From Acinetobacter bereziniae LMG 1003 = CIP 70.12 (GTDB lineage Bacteria > Pseudomonadota > Gammaproteobacteria > Pseudomonadales > Moraxellaceae), in contig NZ_KB849756.1 in assembly GCF_000368925.1 (NCBI RefSeq), positions 2,831,015-2,895,014 on the forward strand: DNA of 64,000 nucleotides. The letters are read 5' to 3'. A program made the translations under genes and the position numbers. Numbering within the stretch: position 1 is the first letter of the stretch; each line of letters opens with the position of its first letter. The notes beneath the pieces were generated by a model. That model searched no databases and was not told the origin of the DNA. It saw only the letters and a program-made list of their open reading frames with translations. Below, one piece after another: positions 1-7,737 of the stretch.

Positions 1-246
1 AGTTTAAATCAGCACTTTGTACACTTGGGGCAAAATACACTGGCTGTTTATCTATTACATGGATTTGTGGTGATGTTGGTTGCACGTTATTGGCAATTGG
101 ATTTCAATCTTTTTATTGAAGTGAGTATTTGTATCATTTTATCTGTTTTGACCTGCTGGATTTTACAACAGTCTATATTTGATAGAGGATTAAGAAGATT
201 ATCATTGTGGCTGATCAAGCCTGCTGAAAAATTGGGGTTTAAGTAG
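1..246 (+). CDS. acyltransferase family protein, C-terminal fragment
   Basis: The reading frame is open at the left edge, so only about the last 81 residues are present. The visible part reads GQNTLAVYLLHGFVV, a motif typical of the last membrane helices of acyltransferase-3 family proteins (O-acetylation of surface sugars or glucans). A second hydrophobic segment and a basic tail ending in KPAEKLGFK follow. These enzymes are polytopic inner-membrane proteins that acylate extracytoplasmic glycans; the substrate cannot be inferred from this piece. A hairpin terminator lies about 55 bases downstream. The family call rests on a short segment, so the assignment is moderate. Confidence 0.6.
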   Translation, partial: SLNQHFVHLGQNTLAVYLLHGFVVMLVARYWQLDFNLFIEVSICIILSVLTCWILQQSIFDRGLRRLSLWLIKPAEKLGFK

Positions 247-300
247 AGCAAAAGTTTTAAAATGATCTCTATCTATATTATTTCTAGCGATAAAAATTTA

Positions 301-328
301 AAAGCTACATCATTGATGTAGCTTTTAA
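301..328. terminator. bidirectional hairpin terminator
   Basis: An 11-base inverted repeat (AAAGCTACATC / GATGTAGCTTT) with T-runs on both strands lies between the convergent acyltransferase and the small exported protein. It could end transcription in both directions. Confidence 0.75.
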
Positions 329-370
329 GCATGAGGATCATTGATTTATAAAGTGTTTAAATTAACTCGA

Positions 371-586
371 TTATTTAGTTGCAGCTTTATCCTCTACTTT
401 TTTTGCTGTTGCTGATTTATGAGCAGCTGCATGATGTTTTTTGGCATGTCCAGCTTTATGCTGTTTTTGAACCTGATGTGTTTTCACTGGTTGAGATGAA
501 TGTTGTGCTGGTGTTGCTGCCATTGCAGAACCTGCAAAAACTGCTGTTGTAAATGCTGCAATAAGTAATGATGTAACTTTTTTCAT
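371..586 (-). CDS. small exported basic Ala/Lys/His-rich protein
   Basis: This protein of about 71 residues starts MKKVTSLLIAAFTTAVFAG and has a clear Sec signal peptide with likely cleavage after SAMA. The mature part is almost only A, K, H, Q and T (AGHAKKHHAAAHKSATAKK). This resembles acid-shock (Asr-like) periplasmic proteins in composition, though no shared motif proves homology. I chose the start at 586 because a GAG-containing ribosome site sits 9 bases upstream; an in-frame ATG two codons earlier is too close to that site. It stands alone, convergent with the acyltransferase. A role in buffering or stress is inference only. Confidence 0.7.
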   Translation of the reverse strand: MKKVTSLLIAAFTTAVFAGSAMAATPAQHSSQPVKTHQVQKQHKAGHAKKHHAAAHKSATAKKVEDKAATK

Positions 587-977
587 GATCATATTCTCAC
601 TAAATAATTCGAGATCTGAATTAGATTCGATAGTTGTATATTCAGGCATTTATATGGAAACATCATGAAGTGCTTGTAGCGAAAATCAGTATAAATGCAA
701 TGATGTAGAGTGAGATGATAGGGGAATGGTAAGTGTTTTAATTTTTTAAGATTTATTTAATTTTAATCCTTAAAGTATCGCGTTCATTTATTCTTTAAAT
801 AAGATTTGTTGTCTTTTGAACTTTCAAATTAACAATGAAAAGTCTGTTTTTTAATGCTATTCTTAACTTAACTATTGCTCTTGATAGTAATGTTTATTTT
901 ATGTCATTGTTAATAAAATAATTTTTTTATTTGATGTTTTTTTATTATTAGAATATCTAAAGAGAGAACAAAATATA
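587..977. other. AT-rich intergenic gap before the type VI cassette
   Basis: This stretch of about 390 bases separates the leftward small exported protein from the rightward PAAR gene. It is very AT-rich, with long A and T runs, and I see no open frame of note. Promoters for both flanking genes must lie here. An AGAGAG ribosome-site-like run precedes the PAAR start by about 11 bases. Nothing else is supported. Confidence 0.5.
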
Positions 978-1508
978 ATGGTTAATTATTATATCTGTAT
1001 TGGTGATCGCACTTCGGGTGGTGGGGTCGTGGTTGAAGGTAATGTGAGTAATATCATTTTAGGGCGACCTGTCGCTTCAGTGGGAATGAAAGCAATTTGC
1101 TGTAATCGTCCTCAAACCATTCAACAAGGCTGGATAGGACATCTCGATCAAGATAGACAGATTGCTTATGATGGTTGTGTACTGAGTTGCGGGCATACGG
1201 TTAAAGCCAGTCAGAACTTAATGGGATGGAGTGATGGACGTAGCGATACAAGCATTCCAGAACAATTGATTTCTAAACCTCAAAAGTATTATGAATTTTT
1301 CACCCTGTATGACCATGATAATCACCCAGTCGTCAATCAAAAATATCGTTTAACGTCAGAAGACGGTTCTTTCATTGAAGGTTATACCAACGCACAAGGG
1401 CAAACAGAACATTTGTGGACTCATGAAGAATTGCCAGTCAATTTTGAAACGCTTGACGATGATGAAGATACTGATTTCGATAAATACCACATCACAGATA
1501 AAGAATAA
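978..1508 (+). CDS. PAAR-domain type VI secretion tip protein with C-terminal extension
   Basis: This is a 176-residue protein. Residues about 1-85 form a PAAR domain (GDRTSGGGVVVEG, then GRPVASVGMKAIC and DGCVLSCGHTV), the metal-stapled cone that caps the VgrG spike of the type VI secretion system. Residues about 100-155 (FFTLYDHDNHPVVNQKYRL, then a GYTNAQGQT turn) look like the small transthyretin-like module often found between spike proteins and cargo. The tail is acidic. It is 11 bases upstream of a nuclease-like gene and probably recruits that protein as a non-covalent effector. No vgrG, hcp or structural tss gene is in view, so this is an orphan cargo locus. Confidence 0.85.
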   Translation: MVNYYICIGDRTSGGGVVVEGNVSNIILGRPVASVGMKAICCNRPQTIQQGWIGHLDQDRQIAYDGCVLSCGHTVKASQNLMGWSDGRSDTSIPEQLISKPQKYYEFFTLYDHDNHPVVNQKYRLTSEDGSFIEGYTNAQGQTEHLWTHEELPVNFETLDDDEDTDFDKYHITDKE

Positions 1509-1519
1509 GGATAAGAAAA

Positions 1520-2533
1520 ATGGCTGGACGTCATACAGGTGGTTCAGGTTCTACCAGTCCCAATAAAACCAAACCATCAACGACAAAACCCAGTACCAAA
1601 GGTACGGACATTAAATTAGAAACGGGTATGAATAAAACCTATTTATGTGCACATATTTGCGCAGCCAGTAAAGCCCCTAAAATTGGAGCAATTGGACAAA
1701 AGCTTTACCAACAAACCGTTACAACCGCGATTCGTGCCGAAGCTGATTTAAACTTTGGGGTATGGGCATATCTTGCTGAAGTCGGTTATAACATGAAGAC
1801 CAAACCTCCAAAGCCTTTAATGAGTGATAACCCTGAACGGATGCATCGTCCTTCTACATTTCCACTTGGTGTAGCACAAAAACAAATTGAAAACCTTGCC
1901 AAAGGTGATTTTCGTATTCCTGACCTGACCATTTTAACCATTAAAGCCACAGAGATTATTGAAATGCGCATGTCAGGGATGATTGATTGGAAGCGTTTCT
2001 ATCCTGAAGGGAAAAGTATTGAGCGTTTGGTTGAAATTAAGTTTGGCAAGGATGATTGGGCTAAAGGTCAATATGAAGCCTATGAGGAAATTGCTGAAGG
2101 AAAAGTAAGAGAAGTCACCGATAAAGATTGTCGTTGTGATACCCGAAAACCACCCAGTGGCGGAACAAAAATTCCAGTTTATCCACCGATTAAAAATCTA
2201 GCTCCGTATAAAAATGCCATATTTCGTCCAGCAACTATAGCTTTAACTCCTAAAAAGGGCATTCCAAGTATGCTCGGTGCTTTAGGTAAGTTGATTGCGC
2301 CACCCTCACCTCAAGTACAGTTTTATAGAAAGTTTGTACCGCTTCAAGAATATCAAAGCATGATGATTCCAATTACCGCCAGTGTTGGGGTTGCAGGGGC
2401 ATTTATTTGTGGAACAGTGGTTTTGGCAGGCACAGCAGGTGGGGCAATGGCTACAGCAGGGGCAATCGGTGCAAGTGAGGCAGTGGGTGGTGGTTTACTG
2501 ATTACAGGTTTTGCTACTTTGGCACATTCATAA
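1520..2533 (+). CDS. probable type VI effector, VRR-NUC-like (PD-(D/E)xK) nuclease with hydrophobic tail
   Basis: This is a 337-residue protein. The first 35 residues are a Gly/Ser/Thr/Pro/Lys linker. Residues about 38-200 carry the layout of VRR-NUC-type PD-(D/E)xK nucleases: an early Glu (E87), RIPDLTIL with P134-D135, then VEIKF with E172 and K174, and GQYEAY with Q184. These are the residues expected to bind Mg and cut DNA. Residues about 282-331 are strongly hydrophobic and glycine/alanine-rich, which suggests one or two membrane segments. An AAGGA site lies 8 bases before the start. It sits between the PAAR gene and an immunity-like gene, the classic order adaptor-effector-immunity. The toxin role is inferred from motif and context. 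Confidence 0.75.
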   Translation: MAGRHTGGSGSTSPNKTKPSTTKPSTKGTDIKLETGMNKTYLCAHICAASKAPKIGAIGQKLYQQTVTTAIRAEADLNFGVWAYLAEVGYNMKTKPPKPLMSDNPERMHRPSTFPLGVAQKQIENLAKGDFRIPDLTILTIKATEIIEMRMSGMIDWKRFYPEGKSIERLVEIKFGKDDWAKGQYEAYEEIAEGKVREVTDKDCRCDTRKPPSGGTKIPVYPPIKNLAPYKNAIFRPATIALTPKKGIPSMLGALGKLIAPPSPQVQFYRKFVPLQEYQSMMIPITASVGVAGAFICGTVVLAGTAGGAMATAGAIGASEAVGGGLLITGFATLAHS

Positions 2534-2551
2534 AAAATAGGAAACAACAGT

Positions 2552-3847
2552 ATGATCAACAGCTATGCAGATTTAGAACCGCATTTAAAGGATTTTCAAT
2601 GGTTAGAACACAAAAAAGATCAACCCTCCTTATTTATTACGGGTGCTGAATTTCAGGCACATTTTTTATATTTTGCAGGGCATACTCCTGAAAAGCGCCA
2701 AGCTTTAGCCGAATGTATTGAAGCTTATAACCAATATTATGCAGAGCATTTCACTTGGGGCATTGATTTTGATAAGAATGGAAAAATCCATTATACCGAT
2801 ATTATAGAAATGCCGAGTATTCGTGAAGTTCTTAAAAAGAATCCAGATCCAGATGATCAAATTGAATGGTACTGCGCATCAGGTGAACGTGATGAGGCAC
2901 CAGAATATGCACTGATGGCATTTACCAATCGTGGTTGGGAAGGGCATAAACTATATAGTTCAACATTAACTTTTCATGTACCTAATCAATTGATTTTTGA
3001 TCCTGAACAAAAGCAAATCCTGATGTCTTTAATCCAAATGTGTATTGATAAGCTTGGGGTCTATCATGCAGTGGCTGGTTTTCAAGGGGTTTTACCCTTT
3101 AAGCCAATGGGCGTTGGTGATTATTCATTGGCACAAGGCGAACGCTTTTGGGGGATTTATCAAGGAGCAGACATAAAAGAAAGAAGACAAATTGAAAATG
3201 GAATTAAAAGTATAGACTGGCTGACCTATATCAGTCATAGCTTGGTACAACGAATTTGTGAAGTTAAAACTTTCCCCAAATATTGTGAACATTTCAATCT
3301 TCGACCACAGCAACAACAGGACGGTTTTTTATTCCAACTCGAAGAATTTCCTCAATTACTGCCAAGCAATCAACCTGTTTTAGACAGTTATTTTAATCTC
3401 AATAAAGCATTACGCCCTTTACGGAATGGTGCATGTCTTTCAATTAGTTGGGATGTTGGGAATAACTATCAAGTTTTAGATGTTGATGAAAGTCGTAAAT
3501 GGATTCGACGTTTAGATGCACCTGATATTTTCCCTGATCGTGGGCATTATCAAGAGCGTAAACCCCAAAAAAAGAATATTTACTTGGAATCTGGACGACC
3601 ATGCGAGATTGATGGTATCTATCGCTATGATGAACAGTTAGATTTAGATGGTCAGCCTATGTATGTTGGCTATGATGATCGTAATGATTATGAGCAAAAT
3701 GATATTTATGACTACCGCCAACATGTAGTTTTATTGAAAGGCGATATTGCTCCTCGTTTTTTAGAATGTTACGACCATATGGTTTTAAAACAAGCCAAGA
3801 AAATTAAATGGCATCTGGTGAGTGAGATTGTACGAGTAAAAGAATGA
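2552..3847 (+). CDS. probable cognate type VI immunity protein (DUF3396-like), extended
   Basis: This is a 431-residue cytoplasmic protein with no signal peptide, starting 18 bases after the nuclease. The stretch around residues 115-300 (EYALMAFTNRGWE, then TLTFHVPNQLIF, FQGVLPFKPMG) resembles the DUF3396 family, known as immunity proteins for VRR-NUC-type type VI effectors. The C-terminal 90 residues (SGRPCEIDGIYRYDE onward) look like a second small module seen at the ends of other type VI immunity proteins. At 431 residues it is longer than I expect for this family. Its stop overlaps the start of a truncated copy (ATGA). The pairing with the upstream nuclease is inference from position. Confidence 0.7.
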   Translation: MINSYADLEPHLKDFQWLEHKKDQPSLFITGAEFQAHFLYFAGHTPEKRQALAECIEAYNQYYAEHFTWGIDFDKNGKIHYTDIIEMPSIREVLKKNPDPDDQIEWYCASGERDEAPEYALMAFTNRGWEGHKLYSSTLTFHVPNQLIFDPEQKQILMSLIQMCIDKLGVYHAVAGFQGVLPFKPMGVGDYSLAQGERFWGIYQGADIKERRQIENGIKSIDWLTYISHSLVQRICEVKTFPKYCEHFNLRPQQQQDGFLFQLEEFPQLLPSNQPVLDSYFNLNKALRPLRNGACLSISWDVGNNYQVLDVDESRKWIRRLDAPDIFPDRGHYQERKPQKKNIYLESGRPCEIDGIYRYDEQLDLDGQPMYVGYDDRNDYEQNDIYDYRQHVVLLKGDIAPRFLECYDHMVLKQAKKIKWHLVSEIVRVKE

Positions 3848-4017
3848 TCAACAGCTATGCAGATTTAGAGCCTTATTTAAAAGATTTTCAGTGGTTAGAA
3901 CATCGAAAAGATCAACCCTCCTTATTTATTAGGGGTGCTGAATTTCAGGCACATTTTTTATATTTTGCAGGACATAGTCCTGAAAAGCGCCAAGCTTTAG
4001 ATGATCTATACGCTTAA
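3844..4017 (+). pseudogene. truncated duplicate of the immunity gene, 5' end only
   Basis: The frame starts at the ATGA overlap with the preceding immunity gene and encodes 57 residues. The first 52 repeat residues 1-52 of the upstream protein with four changes (H11Y, K21R, T30R, T45S). The DNA of 2552-2707 and 3844-3999 is correspondingly near-identical. After Leu52 the sequence changes abruptly and stops five codons later. This is the head of a second immunity gene that lost its body, probably by recombination within the cassette. Whether it is translated is unknown. Confidence 0.85.
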
Positions 4018-4105
4018 TACTTATCAAGGAATGCTAGCGATTTATCCTGATGGGAATACCTACAGTGAAAACTGTGCTGATTTTATTGGAGCATTGCTAC
4101 AATAA
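4001..4105 (+). pseudogene. orphan 3' tail of an unidentified gene, joined to the immunity fragment
   Basis: Directly after the immunity duplicate breaks off, another frame begins and runs 34 residues (MIYTLNTYQGMLAIYPDGN to FIGALLQ), then stops just before a good terminator. It has the look of the C-terminal end of a small globular protein and shares nothing with the tail of the intact immunity gene. I read it as the remnant of a third gene, perhaps another immunity gene, whose 5' part was replaced by the duplicate. I do not recognise the family. Confidence 0.5.
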
Positions 4106-4134
4106 AAAAACTCCGCAGATTTACGGAGTTTTTT
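4104..4134. terminator. bidirectional terminator between the type VI cassette and uup
   Basis: The inverted repeat AAAACTCCG / CGGAGTTTT has an 8-base loop and runs of A before and T after it. It lies between the convergent cassette remnant and uup and can serve both strands. Confidence 0.8.
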
Positions 4135-4152
4135 GGAAGAAACAATAAAAAA

Positions 4153-6060
4153 TTAACTTTTGGTCATCTCTTCTAATTGATCCCAACGCTCCATTTTTTC
4201 CAACAGAAGATCATCGATTTCAGCCAAGCGTTGAGAAGCTTGTGTTGCTGCATCGGCATCTGTGACAAACCATGAACCGTCTGCGAGTTTTTCTGAGAGT
4301 TCAGACTGTTCTTTTTCCAATGCCTCAATTTCGGCAGGCAATTGTTCTAAAGCACGTTGGTCTTTATAACTCAGCTTTACTTTCTTGACTGGTGCTTCAA
4401 CGGCTACTGAGGCTGCTTCAGCTTTCGCAAGGGCTTTTTTTACATCACTCTTTTGGTCTACAACTTTTTGATCAGGACGTTGCTCAAGGTAATCTTGATA
4501 ACCACCAATATATTCATCAATATTGCCTTTACCATCAAATACCCAAGTCGATGTCACCACATTGTCCATAAAGGCACGGTCATGCGAGATCAACAACAAG
4601 GTCCCTTTATAGTCACTGAGCATTTCTTCAAGAAGCTCTAAAGTTACCATATCCAAGTCATTGGTTGGTTCATCCATGACGATCAGATTGGATGGTTTGA
4701 GCAATAGTTTTGCCAGAAGAATACGATTTCGTTCGCCACCCGAAAGTGCTTTAACGGGTGTGCGTGCACGCTCAGGAGAGAATAAGAAATCTTGTAAATA
4801 GCTGTAGATATGACGGCGACCACCGTTAACATCCACAAAGTCTGAGCCTTCCGACACATTTGCCATGACTGATTTTTCAAGGTCTAGCGCATTACGCAGT
4901 TGATCAAAATAAGCCACTTCAAGTTGTGTACCTGTTTTAACCGAACCACCATGTTCAAGTTCACCCAGTATAGCTTTTACCAATGTCGTTTTACCGACAC
5001 CGTTATCACCCACCAAACCGATTCGATCACCACGCAGAACCAATGCAGAAAAATCTTTGATGATTGGGTAGCCATCATATTCAACACGTAAATGTTCAAT
5101 ATCGAAGACTAACTTACCTGAACGATTGGCTTCTTGCGTTGCCATACTGACTTTGCCTTGCTGCGAACGACGAGCTTTAGACTGTTCACGTAAATCTTTT
5201 AATGCACGAACACGACCTTCATTACGGGTACGTCGTGCTTTAATGCCTTGACGAATCCAAGCTTCTTCCTCAGCCAGTTTTTTATCAAATAAAGCATTTT
5301 GTTTTTCTTCTGCTTCCATTTGTTGGGCTTTTAAGTCGAGATATCTTGAGTAGTTGCCTTCATAACTGCGTAAAATACCACGATCTAATTCAACGATACG
5401 AGTTGCAATACTGTCGACAAAAGCACGGTCATGCGAAATAAATAACAGCGTGAGATTATTTTGGTCGAGTAAGAATTTTTCTAACCATTCGATACTTTCA
5501 ACGTCTAAATGGTTGGTCGGTTCATCAAGTAATAAAACATCAGGTTGGGTAAGTAAAGCACGTGCCAACAAAACACGGCGTTTACGACCACCAGATAAAT
5601 CTGCCAAATCAGCTTCTGGATCTAAGCCCATTTTACTGAGAATAGCATTAACTTTGGTTTCTAAAGCCCAACCATCAAGTAGGTCAAGCTTATGTTGCAA
5701 GTTGCCCATGCGGTCACAAGCATCCATATCACCTAATACACAAGCATCACTCGCTTCATGGTATTCTTTGAGGACTTGAGCAGCTTCACCTGCACCCTCA
5801 GCGACAATATCCGCAACCTTGCCAGAGTCCATAGGGACATCCTGAGCAAGCATAGAAATGGTGATTCCGTTTTGTAAGGCAATTTCACCTTGATCGGGTA
5901 ATAAACTTCCCTCAATCAGTTTGAGTAAAGTAGACTTACCTTCACCGTTACGGCCAATCAAACAGACTCGTTCGCCACGTTCTAAATTGAAGTTTGCGCC
6001 ATCGAGCAGGGCAGGTCCACCAAACGCAAGTTGGACATCCCTTATAGTAATATAGGCCAT
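4153..6060 (-). CDS. uup: ABC-F family ATPase Uup
   Basis: This 635-residue soluble protein has two ABC ATPase domains and no membrane segments, matching the length of E. coli Uup. Domain 1 has Walker A GRNGEGKST (residues 36-44), signature LSGGRKRR and Walker B LLLDEPTNHLD. Domain 2 has GDNGVGKTT, LSGGERNR and VMDEPTNDLD. Between them is the charged ABC-F linker (EEKQNALFDKKLAEEEAW), and the last 80 residues form a coiled coil typical of Uup. ABC-F proteins act on ribosomes; Uup is also linked to transposon precise excision. I chose the start at 6060 (MAYITIRD) because AGGA lies 7 bases upstream; the frame runs seven codons further but without a ribosome site. Confidence 0.93.
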   Translation of the reverse strand: MAYITIRDVQLAFGGPALLDGANFNLERGERVCLIGRNGEGKSTLLKLIEGSLLPDQGEIALQNGITISMLAQDVPMDSGKVADIVAEGAGEAAQVLKEYHEASDACVLGDMDACDRMGNLQHKLDLLDGWALETKVNAILSKMGLDPEADLADLSGGRKRRVLLARALLTQPDVLLLDEPTNHLDVESIEWLEKFLLDQNNLTLLFISHDRAFVDSIATRIVELDRGILRSYEGNYSRYLDLKAQQMEAEEKQNALFDKKLAEEEAWIRQGIKARRTRNEGRVRALKDLREQSKARRSQQGKVSMATQEANRSGKLVFDIEHLRVEYDGYPIIKDFSALVLRGDRIGLVGDNGVGKTTLVKAILGELEHGGSVKTGTQLEVAYFDQLRNALDLEKSVMANVSEGSDFVDVNGGRRHIYSYLQDFLFSPERARTPVKALSGGERNRILLAKLLLKPSNLIVMDEPTNDLDMVTLELLEEMLSDYKGTLLLISHDRAFMDNVVTSTWVFDGKGNIDEYIGGYQDYLEQRPDQKVVDQKSDVKKALAKAEAASVAVEAPVKKVKLSYKDQRALEQLPAEIEALEKEQSELSEKLADGSWFVTDADAATQASQRLAEIDDLLLEKMERWDQLEEMTKS

Positions 6061-6095
6061 ACGGTTTCCTAAACATCCCACAGTGAGGACTAAAA

Positions 6096-6341
6096 ATGAC
6101 TAAACATAAAAATCTTGATGATCAGGCGTCATTTTCCGCACCTATCGAAGATTTGCAAGTCCGAATTGCATTTTTAGATGATTTAGTCGAACAATTAAAT
6201 GATCAAGTTGTGCAACAGAGCTTGGAAATTGCTGATTTAAAAAAACAAATGCAATTACTTTATCAACGTGTAGAGTCCGCTGATTTGTCAGAAGGTATTG
6301 CTGCTTTTGATCCAATGACCAATCGTCCACCGCATTACTGA
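6096..6341 (+). CDS. slyX: SlyX family protein
   Basis: This small protein of 81 residues is divergent from uup. Residues about 17-60 are a heptad-like coiled coil (IEDLQVRIAFLDDLVEQLN, then LKKQMQLLYQRV), and it ends in RPPHY, the conserved tail of SlyX proteins. The molecular role of SlyX is not established; it is usually found as a short cytoplasmic coiled-coil protein. It is followed by a gap of about 126 bases before the LysR gene. Confidence 0.85.
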   Translation: MTKHKNLDDQASFSAPIEDLQVRIAFLDDLVEQLNDQVVQQSLEIADLKKQMQLLYQRVESADLSEGIAAFDPMTNRPPHY

Positions 6342-6467
6342 GGAGATAAAATGTAATTTGAGTGTTGCTGGCATGATTTAAACTGCTTATGCATTTACAC
6401 AATTATCCGTTACGCTGGCAAAGGATTTGCATACCGTCATCATTCATACATAAGGTCAAGATGGATC

Positions 6468-7379
6468 ATGAACTTAAAAAACCTTGAAGCATTTTATTGG
6501 GTGGTGACTTTAAAAAGTTTTAATAAAGCAGCGACCAAACTTCAAACTACACAACCCGCAATTTCACAAAAAATTACTGCGATTGAAAATGACCTTGGCT
6601 TTAAAGTACTGGATCGTAGTTCTCGTCAAATCAAAGCCACCCATAAGGGAACCACATTATTCAAGTATGCTGAAAAATTTATGCGGCTTGAAACAGATCT
6701 GGTTGCCGAGCTTACTGAAAGCCAATATTTAACAGGTACAATTCGTTTAGGTGTCTCTGAAACCATCGTACACACATGGTTAGTGGAATATATGGAGCAA
6801 GTCCAAAAAGAGTTTCCTAAAGTTTCTATCGAAATCGTGGTGAGTTTGACTCCTGATCTGCAAGAAGGTGTACGCGTAGGGGATTTGGATATGGCTTTTT
6901 TGCTTGGACCGACTTTACCCTTTGAATGTATTGAACGTTCACTGTGTGATTTTGAATTAAGTTTTTTAGCATCCCCTTCCTTTAAAGGAGGCATCGGACA
7001 AATGTCATTTCGTACATTGATGTCGCATACTATTTTGACTTATCCAAGAATTACTTATCCTTATAAAGAACTCAAAGCTCGAATGAAAGAACAGGCAATA
7101 GATGAACCACTTTCAATTACGAGTTATTCATTGGCAACCTTATTACGTTTAGCTGAACAAGGTTTAGGAATAGCTGTTGTCCCTAAATTGACTGCACTCA
7201 AGGAAATTTTAGATGGTCGCTTGGAGATATTGGATACCCCGATTCAGCTCAAGACTTTTCATTTCACTGCAATTTATACTCAGGGAAATAATACTGCTCT
7301 AAAGGAAAAACTAACGGATTTGGCGGTGTTGATCTCCGATAAAGCAATGAAAAAGTTGAATGATAAAATTAAAAATTAA
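6468..7379 (+). CDS. LysR-type transcriptional regulator, likely of the pxp operon
   Basis: This is a 303-residue protein. Residues 1-60 are a LysR winged helix-turn-helix (FNKAATKLQTTQPAISQKI), followed by a linker helix and a periplasmic-binding-protein-like effector domain (GTIRLGVSETIVHTWLVEY). It lies on the same strand as, and 358 bases before, the 5-oxoproline operon, so regulation of that operon in response to a metabolite is a reasonable inference. LysR proteins more often face away from their targets, so this is not certain. The ligand is unknown. Confidence 0.85.
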   Translation: MNLKNLEAFYWVVTLKSFNKAATKLQTTQPAISQKITAIENDLGFKVLDRSSRQIKATHKGTTLFKYAEKFMRLETDLVAELTESQYLTGTIRLGVSETIVHTWLVEYMEQVQKEFPKVSIEIVVSLTPDLQEGVRVGDLDMAFLLGPTLPFECIERSLCDFELSFLASPSFKGGIGQMSFRTLMSHTILTYPRITYPYKELKARMKEQAIDEPLSITSYSLATLLRLAEQGLGIAVVPKLTALKEILDGRLEILDTPIQLKTFHFTAIYTQGNNTALKEKLTDLAVLISDKAMKKLNDKIKN

Positions 7380-7737
7380 GTAATTATTACTGTTGTACTT
7401 TATTTTTGATTCATAATTTGATCTTTTAAAGTTCCAAAATTGTCACATTATTGATAATTAGAACTTATCGGTATCTATAATGAATCATTATTAAAATGAT
7501 ATTATTAAAATAAAACATATTAAATTCAATATTTTAAAATTTTATTGCTAATCTTTTTGGCTGATTGTTCTGGCTCATTTCCTATGCTTTTATTTCAAAT
7601 ATAGATTTGGTAGGGCACTACCAAAAAAATCTTCAAGATTTAAAGGATAAAAGAATTTCATATTTTCAGAAAAATTGATGTTCTTTGTTTAACTTGAAAT
7701 AGCGTTGATTAAGCTCAAATGGATGAGGAACGCATAC
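7380..7737. other. regulatory gap between the LysR gene and the pxp operon
   Basis: This 358-base AT-rich stretch has no coding frame. It holds a perfect 8-base inverted repeat near 7606-7625 and must contain the promoter of the downstream operon. The transporter has an in-frame TTG at 7705, but a GAGGA site 8 bases before the ATG at 7738 decides the start. Confidence 0.6.
7606..7625. promoter_or_regulatory. perfect inverted repeat upstream of the pxp operon
   Basis: TTTGGTAG and CTACCAAA flank a GGCA centre. It lies about 112 bases before the transporter start. It could be a binding site for the adjacent LysR protein or a leader hairpin; the A-run that follows is on the wrong side for a rightward terminator. 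Confidence 0.45.

Noticed and set aside
4001..4105. An independent 34-residue gene
   Set aside because: Its ATG lies inside the truncated immunity frame without its own ribosome site; more likely the tail of a lost gene.
5450..5779. A 109-aa plus-strand frame inside uup
   Set aside because: It is Ser/Arg-rich, antisense to the conserved ABC signature region, and has no ribosome site.
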